Assembly: GCA_959602365.1 (NCBI GenBank)
Contig: CAUGSS010000042.1
Span: 1 to 20,839 of the forward strand
Direction: 5' to 3'
Length of the DNA: 20,839 nucleotides
Origin: an uncultured Eubacteriales bacterium
GTDB lineage: Bacteria > Bacillota > Clostridia > Oscillospirales > Oscillospiraceae
Shown here: positions 13,322 through 20,839 of the stretch, one piece after another
How positions within the stretch are numbered: the stretch's first letter is position 1
Layout: each line of letters begins with the position of its first letter
Notes under the pieces: generated by a model
Told to the model about the DNA's origin: nothing
Seen by the model: only the letters and a program-made list of their open reading frames with translations
Database searches by the model: none
Program-made: the position numbers and the translations under genes

Positions 13322-16300
13322 TCAGAACAGGGTGAGCTGGCTGGTGTCCGGAATGCCGTCCAGCGCCCCCATGAATTTGAGCTGGTCGATGTGGGATTTG
13401 GACACCTTGGGGCAGGCGGCGGCGAACTCCTCGATGGAGATGAACTCCCTCCCCTTTCTGGCCTCCACAATGTCCAGGGCGGCGGACTCTCCCAGGCCGG
13501 GACAGGCGGTGAAGGGCGGGATCAGGGCGTTGTGCTCCCGGTCCACCAGGAAGCGGGTGGCGTCAGATTTGTAGAGGTCCATCTTCTCCATGTTGAAGCC
13601 CCGGAGGTAGAACTCATAGAACACCTCCAGGGTGACCAGCATGTCCTCCTCCACGGCGGCGGGCTTCTCTTTGGCCTCGATCTCCTTCATCTTGTTCCGG
13701 CACACCTCCATGCCCAGACACATGCAGCTGGCGTCAATGGCCTTGGCCCGGATGGAGAAGAAGGCGGCATAGAAGGCCAGGGGCTCGTGAACCTTGAACC
13801 AGGCGATGCGGAAGGCCATCATAACATAGGCCGCCGCGTGGGCCTTGGGAAACAGATAGCCGATCTTGGCCAGGGAGTCAATGTACCAGTCGGGGACATT
13901 GTGCTCCTTCATGGTCTCCACCCAGCCGTCCTGGAAGCCCCCCTTCTTGACCTTTCCCTTTCGGACGGCCTCCATGATGTTGAAGGCGGTCAGGGGCTCC
14001 ACCCCCTGGTCGATCAAATAGATCATGATGTCGTCCCGGCAGCCCACGGTGGAGTCAACGGTGGCCACCTTGTTGACGATCAGATCCCGGGCATTGCCCA
14101 GCCACACGTCGGTGCCGTGGGAGAAGCCGGAGAGCCGGATCAGGGTATTGAACTGGGTGGGCATGGTGTCCATCAGCATGCCCCGGGTGAACTTGGTGTT
14201 GAACTCCGGGATGGCCACGGCTCCGGTGGGGCCCAGCACCGGGTCATTCTCATAACCCAGCACCTTGGAGGAGGTGAAGATGGACAGCGTATCCTTGTCG
14301 TCCAGAGGAATCTTCTGGGGGTCCACTCCGGTGATGTCCTGCAGCATACGGATCATGGAGGGGTCATCGTGGCCCAGCATGTCCAGCTTGAGCAGGTTGT
14401 CCTCCATGGAGTGATATTCAAAGTGGGTGGTGACGATGTCGGTGTTGGGATCGTCGGCGGGATGCTGCACCGGGCAGAAGTCGTAGATCTCCATGTCGTC
14501 CGGAATGACGATCATGCCGCCGGGGTGCTGGCCGGTGGTGCGCTTGATGCCCACACAGCCCGAAGCCAGCCGGTTGATCTCCGCCGTGGGGGCGTGGATG
14601 CCCCGCTCCTCCAGGTATTTCTTGGCATAGCCGAAGGCGGTCTTCTCCGCCACCGTGCCCACGGTGCCCGCCCGGAATACATGGCTCTCCCCGAAGAGCT
14701 CAAAGGTATACCGGTGGGCTCTGGCCTGATACTCGCCGGAGAAGTTCAGGTCGATATCCGGCATCTTTTTGCCGCCGAAGCCCAGGAAGGTCTCGAAGGG
14801 GATATTAAAGCCGTCTTTGACGTATTTTGTGCCGCAGACCGGGCACCAGGCGTCGGGCATATCCGCTCCGCAGCCGTAGGCCTTGCCCGCCTCAAAATCC
14901 GAGTGCTTGCATTTTGGGCAGCGGTAATGGGCGGCCAGGGAGTTGACCTCGGTGATGCCCGAGAAGAAGGCCACGATGGAGGAGCCCACGCTGCCCCGGG
15001 AGCCCACCAGATAGCCGTGCTCCAGGGAGTTCTGCACCAGCTTCTGGGCGGACATGTAGATGACGTCGTATTTTCGCTCGATGATGCCCGGCAGCTCCAG
15101 GTCAATCCGGTCCTGGACAATCTGGGGCAGCTCCTCCCCGTAGAGCTCGTGGGCCTTGGAGTAGACCAGGTATTCCAGCTCCTTGGCCGAGTCCTTCAGC
15201 TTGGGGGCAAAGAGCTTTTTCGGCAGGGGCGGGACGACGTCCACCCATTTTGCGATCCGGTTGGGGTCGTCGATGACCACCTTGCGGCAGTCCTCCTCCC
15301 CCAGATAGCTGAACTCCTCCAGCATCTCGTCGGTGGTTTTAAAGTAGATGGGCAGCGGGGAGTCCGCATCCTTGAACTGCTTTGATGCCAGCAGGATATG
15401 CCGGTAAATCTCGTCCTCCGGGTCCATAAAGTGGACGTCGCCGGTGGCGCACACCGGCTTGTTCAGGGCCTTGCCCAGGGCCAGGATGGTGCGGTTGAAG
15501 TCCCGCAGCTCCTCCTCAGACTCCACGGTGCCCTCCCGGAGCATGTACATATTGTTGCAGATGGGCTGGATCTCCAGGTAATCGTACCAGGAGGCGATGC
15601 GCATCAGCTCGTCCCAGCTCTTGCGCTCCACCACCGCCCGGAAGAGCTCACCGGCCTCGCAGGCGGAGCCGATGATGAGTCCCTCCCGGTTCTCGTTGAT
15701 GAGGCTCTTGGGCATGATGGGAAAGCGCTTGAAGTGCTCCAAATGGGCCAGAGAGATCAATTTATACAGATTGCGCAGGCCGGTCTGGTTCTTGGCCAGC
15801 ACGATCAGGTGGTTGGCGCTGCGGCGCTTGCCGCCCCCGCTGCCCGCCCCGGAGCGCAGGGTGCGCATGGCCGGGTTGATCTGCTGGAGGGTTTTCACCC
15901 CCATGTCCCGCAGGTTCTGATAGAGGGGCACCAGCATATAGGCCACGGTGGAGGCATCATCGGTGGCCCGGTGGTGGTTGAAGGCGGGAAGGTCCAGATA
16001 TTCCGCGATGACGTCCAGCTTGTACTTGCCCAGCTTGGGCAGCAGGTTCTGACAGAGGATCAGGGTGTCCAGGCTGGTATTGGGGAAGGGCCGGCCCATG
16101 CGCCGGCAGCCTTCGGCCAGAAAGCCCATATCGAACTCGGCGTTATGGGCGGCCAGGGGCCGGTCCCCCACCCAGTCCAGGAAGAGATTGAGCCCTTCCT
16201 CCTGCCCCGGGGCGTCGGATACCATGTCGTCGGTGATACCGGTCAGCTCCACTATCTCCCGGGGGATGGGCTTGCCCGGGTTCAGGAAGGCAGAATAGCT

Positions 16301-17632
16301 GTCGATGATCTGGCCGTCCTTCAACACCACGGCGCCAATTTCGGTGATGTACTCATGGCGGCGGTCCAGGCCGGTGGTCTCAATATCAAAGCAGACCATC
16401 TCCGCCTCCAGCGGCTGTTCTTTTTTCCCGTGGACCACCACCCGGTCATCCACGTCATTCTGATAGTAGGCCTCTGTGCCTAAAATCACCTTAATTTTGC
16501 CCCCGCCGGCCTTGTAGGCCTCGGGAAATGCCTGGGCGATGCCGTGGTCGGTGATGGCGATGGCCGGGTGTCCCCAGGAGATGGCCCGTTTCACCGCGCC
16601 GGTCACGTCGGTGAGCCCGTCCATGGTGGAGTAGCGGGTGTGGAGATGCAGTTCCACCCGCTTCTCCTGGCTCAGATCCTCCCGGGGGGGCTTGGGAATC
16701 CCCTCGGCCATGGCAAAGGGCCGCAGCTCCAGCTCGCTGGTGAATTTGCCGATCTGGAGCTTGCCCTGAATGAGCAGATATCTGCCCTCCTTGATATTCT
16801 CCAGCAGGGGCTGGGCCTGCTTGTTCTCATAGAAGCCGGAGACGGTGATGGAGCCGGTGCCGTCTGTGACGTCAAAATTGATGATCCAGGCGTTGCGCTT
16901 GGTGAGCTCCTTGTGATGGACGGAGAACACCTTGCCGTTGATGACCACGCCCCCCATATCGATGTCCAGCTTGCCGATTTCCACCGGCTCCCCGTGAATG
17001 GGTTTGCCTAAAAAGGTGGAGGCGGCTCCGGAGGTGTCGGCCGTCTTGCGCCGGGGCGGCGCCTTGGTGACTTTGGGGCGCTGTTGGACGGCGGCGGTGT
17101 AGGTGTGGCTGCGCAGCTCCTCCGTCCTGCGGAACACCTCTTCCGCGCCGCACTGGTCCAGCGCCTCCTCCAGGCGCAGCGAGAAGCCCCGGCCAAAGGT
17201 CTCCCGGATGCGGCTGGCCACCCGGCGGGTAAAGGGCTCCAGCAGGTCGGCGCCGCCGTTCTTGAGGCGCACCACCAGCGTATCCTCCCCCGCCTCCAGC
17301 TCCGCGCCGGAGAGCAGGCCGTGGGCCGGGGGGAAGAGCTGGGAAAACTGCTCCCGCAGCCAGGGCAGCGTGACCTCTCCCCTGCCGTCCGGGGTCACCG
17401 GGCGCAGCACCACCCGGTTCATCTGATAGGCCTCCGCCAGGGATTGCTCCAGCTCCCGCAGCCATGTGTCGTCAGCGTCCGGGGCCAGGGCCACATCCAA
17501 AATCACCTCAGCCCGCTCCTCATTGAGATCTACTTTTAGTATGGTACATTTCTCTGCAAGGGCCAAAAGTTTTCCCTCCAGCGGGCAGAGGGAAAACATC
17601 TGGAGCAGAGGAATGCAAAAATCACTGCTCAT
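13322..17632 (-). CDS. polC: DNA polymerase III alpha subunit, PolC type
   Basis: A 1436-residue replicative polymerase of low-GC Gram-positive type, almost the length of the Bacillus enzyme. In order: an N-terminal region to about 205; an OB-fold at about 208-310; a PHP domain starting at VELHLHTRYSTMDG (H329, H331) that is split by a DnaQ-like 3'-5' proofreading exonuclease at about 412-575 (D416, E418 in FDIETTGL; D501; H554; D559); then the polymerase with a PolC zinc module (C905, C908, C921, C930, C933), the catalytic aspartates D959 and D961 in MPDIDLNFSGEY, and the C-terminal helix-hairpin-helix and tail. All catalytic residues checked are present. ATG at 17632 has GGGAG 12 bases upstream, slightly far. 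It lies 39 bases after ispG in the same direction, the common clostridial arrangement. Confidence 0.97.
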   Translation of the reverse strand: MSSDFCIPLLQMFSLCPLEGKLLALAEKCTILKVDLNEERAEVILDVALAPDADDTWLRELEQSLAEAYQMNRVVLRPVTPDGRGEVTLPWLREQFSQLFPPAHGLLSGAELEAGEDTLVVRLKNGGADLLEPFTRRVASRIRETFGRGFSLRLEEALDQCGAEEVFRRTEELRSHTYTAAVQQRPKVTKAPPRRKTADTSGAASTFLGKPIHGEPVEIGKLDIDMGGVVINGKVFSVHHKELTKRNAWIINFDVTDGTGSITVSGFYENKQAQPLLENIKEGRYLLIQGKLQIGKFTSELELRPFAMAEGIPKPPREDLSQEKRVELHLHTRYSTMDGLTDVTGAVKRAISWGHPAIAITDHGIAQAFPEAYKAGGGKIKVILGTEAYYQNDVDDRVVVHGKKEQPLEAEMVCFDIETTGLDRRHEYITEIGAVVLKDGQIIDSYSAFLNPGKPIPREIVELTGITDDMVSDAPGQEEGLNLFLDWVGDRPLAAHNAEFDMGFLAEGCRRMGRPFPNTSLDTLILCQNLLPKLGKYKLDVIAEYLDLPAFNHHRATDDASTVAYMLVPLYQNLRDMGVKTLQQINPAMRTLRSGAGSGGGKRRSANHLIVLAKNQTGLRNLYKLISLAHLEHFKRFPIMPKSLINENREGLIIGSACEAGELFRAVVERKSWDELMRIASWYDYLEIQPICNNMYMLREGTVESEEELRDFNRTILALGKALNKPVCATGDVHFMDPEDEIYRHILLASKQFKDADSPLPIYFKTTDEMLEEFSYLGEEDCRKVVIDDPNRIAKWVDVVPPLPKKLFAPKLKDSAKELEYLVYSKAHELYGEELPQIVQDRIDLELPGIIERKYDVIYMSAQKLVQNSLEHGYLVGSRGSVGSSIVAFFSGITEVNSLAAHYRCPKCKHSDFEAGKAYGCGADMPDAWCPVCGTKYVKDGFNIPFETFLGFGGKKMPDIDLNFSGEYQARAHRYTFELFGESHVFRAGTVGTVAEKTAFGYAKKYLEERGIHAPTAEINRLASGCVGIKRTTGQHPGGMIVIPDDMEIYDFCPVQHPADDPNTDIVTTHFEYHSMEDNLLKLDMLGHDDPSMIRMLQDITGVDPQKIPLDDKDTLSIFTSSKVLGYENDPVLGPTGAVAIPEFNTKFTRGMLMDTMPTQFNTLIRLSGFSHGTDVWLGNARDLIVNKVATVDSTVGCRDDIMIYLIDQGVEPLTAFNIMEAVRKGKVKKGGFQDGWVETMKEHNVPDWYIDSLAKIGYLFPKAHAAAYVMMAFRIAWFKVHEPLAFYAAFFSIRAKAIDASCMCLGMEVCRNKMKEIEAKEKPAAVEEDMLVTLEVFYEFYLRGFNMEKMDLYKSDATRFLVDREHNALIPPFTACPGLGESAALDIVEARKGREFISIEEFAAACPKVSKSHIDQLKFMGALDGIPDTSQLTLF

Positions 17633-17671
17633 GGTATCAAAATACTCCCAAAAGAAAATCAGAAAATACGC

Positions 17672-18709
17672 TTACAGCTCGTCAATCAATTTCATCAGCT
17701 CGTCCACCAGCTGGTCCTGGGGCACCTTCTTCAAAACCTTGCCCCGGCGGAAGAGCAGCCCCTCGCCGTTGCCCCCGGCGATGCCGCAGTCGGCGGCGGA
17801 GGCCTCTCCGGGGCCGTTGACAGCGCAGCCCATAACCGCCACGGTGATGGGTTTGGTACAGCCCTCCAGCCGGCGCTCCACCTCCTGGGCCAGGGGGATC
17901 AGGTCGATGCGGGTGCGTCCGCAGGTGGGACAGGCGATCAGCTCCGGCCCGTCTTTCCGCAGGCCGCAGGCCTGCAGGATGCGCCGGGCCACCGTCACTT
18001 CCTCCACCGGGTCGGCGGTCAGGGTCACCCGGAAGGTGTCCCCGATGCCCAGGGCCAGCAGACCGCCAATACCGATGGCGGACTTGATGGTCCCCATCTC
18101 ATAGGTCCCCGCCTCGGTCACCCCCAGGTGGAGGGGGTAGTCGCTGCGCTGGTGCATCAGCTGGTAGGCCTGCATGGCCACCGGGACGCTGGAGGACTTC
18201 AGCGAGACACAGATATCGTCAAAATCATATTTGTTCAGCAGGGCGATGTGGCCAAAGGCGGACTCCACCATGGCCTCGGGGCACACCTTGCCGTATTTGG
18301 CCAGCAGCGGCTTCTCCAGACTGCCCCCGTTGACGCCGATGCGGATGGGAATTCCCTTCTGGGCGCAGGCGTTGGCCACCGCCTTGACCCGGTCCTCGGA
18401 ACCGATGTTGCCCGGATTGATGCGCACCTTGTCCGCGCCCGCGGCAATGGCCTCCAGGGCCAGGCGGTAGTCAAAGTGGATGTCCGCCACCAGGGGAATG
18501 GAGATCCGCTCCTTGATGGCGCCGATGGCCTTTGCCGCCGCCAGGTCAGGCACCGCCACCCGGACGATGTCACAGCCCGCCGCCGCCAGCAAATTGATCT
18601 GCCGCACCGTGGCCTCCACATCGTGGGTATAGGTGTTGCACATGGACTGGATGCTCACCGGGGCGCCGCCGCCCACGGGGACGGCCCCCACCATGATCTG
18701 TTTTGTCAT
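17672..18709 (-). CDS. ispG: 4-hydroxy-3-methylbut-2-en-1-yl diphosphate synthase (flavodoxin/ferredoxin dependent)
   Basis: A 345-residue [4Fe-4S] enzyme that converts MEcPP to HMBPP, the penultimate step of the MEP route to isoprenoid precursors. The substrate barrel includes SIQSMCNT, VADIHFDYRLA, KVRINPGN and GVNGGSLE. The cluster ligands are C260 and C263 (CPTCGRT), C295 (MGCAVNGPGEA) and E302, all intact. The C-terminal domain is the compact bacterial form. The start at 18709 lies 5 bases after the rseP stop, with GGGAG inside the end of rseP, so it is translated with its neighbours. Dxr, another enzyme of the same pathway, is two genes upstream. Confidence 0.97.
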   Translation of the reverse strand: MTKQIMVGAVPVGGGAPVSIQSMCNTYTHDVEATVRQINLLAAAGCDIVRVAVPDLAAAKAIGAIKERISIPLVADIHFDYRLALEAIAAGADKVRINPGNIGSEDRVKAVANACAQKGIPIRIGVNGGSLEKPLLAKYGKVCPEAMVESAFGHIALLNKYDFDDICVSLKSSSVPVAMQAYQLMHQRSDYPLHLGVTEAGTYEMGTIKSAIGIGGLLALGIGDTFRVTLTADPVEEVTVARRILQACGLRKDGPELIACPTCGRTRIDLIPLAQEVERRLEGCTKPITVAVMGCAVNGPGEASAADCGIAGGNGEGLLFRRGKVLKKVPQDQLVDELMKLIDEL

Positions 18710-18714
18710 TTGTA

Positions 18715-19776
18715 TCAGCTCCCGATCAGTCTGAAAACGTCGTTGATCCCCACCACCAGCATCAGCAGCAACAGAAGCGCCATGCCGGCCAGGTGGACAT
18801 ACCCCTCATATCTGCCCGGGATCTGCCGGTGTACCAGCCGGGCCAGAATGAAATTGATTATCAGGAAAAAGATCCGGCCGCCGTCCAGAGCAGGGACGGG
18901 CAGCAGGTTCATCACCGCCAGGTTGATGGCGATAAAGGCCCCAAAGTAGAGCAGGTTGAGCAGGGCCGCCAGAGGACTGGCCGACGACTGCCCCACATCG
19001 CTCATGGCATCTACGATGCCGATGGGCCCGGACATCTCTTTCAGCCCCGCAGCGCCGGAGAACAGGTCCTCCAGGCCGAACCAGACCAGCCGCACAAAGT
19101 CCAGCGAGGTGCGCAGAGCGGTGTCCACATTGCGGAAAAAGCCGGACTTCTGGACGGAAAAGTTGATGCCGTAGCGCACCCGGCTCACCCCGTCCTGCTC
19201 ATATTCCGCCAGGGCCATGGGGACATCCTCCAGCTTCACCTTCTCGCCGTCCCGGCGAACCACCAGGTCGGCAGTCTCCCCGTTGCCCCGGGCCAGGAGC
19301 ATGGAGATGTCATCATAGATCAGCACCAGATGGCCGTTGATCCGCAGTATCTCATCTCCGGGCTGGAGGTAACCCTGCTCTGCGGCAGGGCAGCCTTCTT
19401 CAAAGGAGTCGATCACGGCGGTGGTGGCCGCCTGGGCCGGGGAAAGGAGGAGCAGCAGAATGACCATCCCGGCCAGAAAATTCATGCCGGAGCCCGCCAC
19501 CAGAATCAGGAAACGCCGCCAGGCGGGCGCCTTGGCAAAGCTGCGGGGGTCATCGGTGGCCTCGTCCTCCCCTTCCATGGCGCAGAAGCCGCCGATGGGC
19601 AGCAGCCGAAGGGAGTAGAGGGTCTCCTTCCCCTGCTTTTTCAGCAACAGCGGCCCCATACCGATGGAGAACTCATTCACTCTGACCCGGCACAGCTTCG
19701 CGGTGAGAAAGTGGCCGAACTCATGGATGGCAATCAGAAAGCCAAAGAATAAAATTGCGAAAAGGATATAGAGCAT
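18715..19776 (-). CDS. rseP: Site-2 intramembrane zinc metalloprotease, RseP/RasP family
   Basis: A 353-residue M50 family protease of the cytoplasmic membrane, which cuts transmembrane segments of anti-sigma factors and leftover signal peptides. Helix 1 carries HEFGH (H18, E19, H22) and the third metal ligand is in NLLPVPALDGG (D298). About four membrane segments are visible (roughly 2-22, 90-112, 270-292, 328-347), with one PDZ domain at about 118-190 between the second and third. The start at 19776 has GGAGG 4 bases upstream. It sits between dxr and ispG, a linkage common in Firmicutes, probably through shared expression rather than shared function. Confidence 0.95.
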   Translation of the reverse strand: MLYILFAILFFGFLIAIHEFGHFLTAKLCRVRVNEFSIGMGPLLLKKQGKETLYSLRLLPIGGFCAMEGEDEATDDPRSFAKAPAWRRFLILVAGSGMNFLAGMVILLLLLSPAQAATTAVIDSFEEGCPAAEQGYLQPGDEILRINGHLVLIYDDISMLLARGNGETADLVVRRDGEKVKLEDVPMALAEYEQDGVSRVRYGINFSVQKSGFFRNVDTALRTSLDFVRLVWFGLEDLFSGAAGLKEMSGPIGIVDAMSDVGQSSASPLAALLNLLYFGAFIAINLAVMNLLPVPALDGGRIFFLIINFILARLVHRQIPGRYEGYVHLAGMALLLLLMLVVGINDVFRLIGS

Positions 19777-19790
19777 GATGCCTCCTTCTG

Positions 19791-20839
<1,049 letters not shown>

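Overview
The window looks like the chromosome of a GC-rich, low-oxygen gut Firmicute of the Oscillospiraceae type (Flavonifractor, Intestinimonas or Pseudoflavonifractor relatives). The reasons are a PolC-type polymerase of 1436 residues, the MEP isoprenoid genes dxr-rseP-ispG placed directly before polC, a short HisG paired with HisZ, strong GGAGG ribosome sites, and an AbfD-type radical dehydratase. This placement is inferred from gene content, not from a database match.

Layout, left to right. (1) Positions 1-2161, minus strand: a two-gene transcription unit, a short-chain dehydrogenase followed by a 4-hydroxybutyryl-CoA dehydratase-like flavin/[4Fe-4S] enzyme cut by the window edge, behind a clear promoter. 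(2) 2465-2652, plus strand: tRNA-Thr(CGU) with its own promoter and two tandem terminators. (3) 2738-about 3650, minus strand: an AraC-family regulator that has lost its N-terminal sensing part. (4) About 3650-6030, plus strand: a lower-GC fragment of a mobilizable element carrying an ECF sigma factor, its membrane partner, a DUF3847 protein, an IncQ/pIP501-type origin of transfer and the first third of a MobA/MobL relaxase. The relaxase has an ATA in place of its start codon and is cut before its metal-binding histidines. (5) 6031-6391: relic sequence and the terminator of the his operon. (6) 6482-13250, minus strand: a compact histidine operon hisZ-G-D-B-H-A-F-I-E, with essentially no bases between genes, one promoter and an inverted-repeat operator. 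hisC and a histidinol-phosphate phosphatase are not in it. (7) 13322-20839, minus strand: polC, ispG, rseP and dxr (cut by the window edge) in the order dxr-rseP-ispG-polC.

The housekeeping parts are ordinary. The places worth attention are the fused double HisE protein, whose second domain has lost two metal-binding glutamates; the dehydratase/SDR pair, whose substrate is unknown; and the mobile-element scar. In that scar an intact-looking nic site survives beside a relaxase damaged in two ways, and the insertion appears to have beheaded a transcription regulator. I found no clearly new defence or biosynthetic system here.
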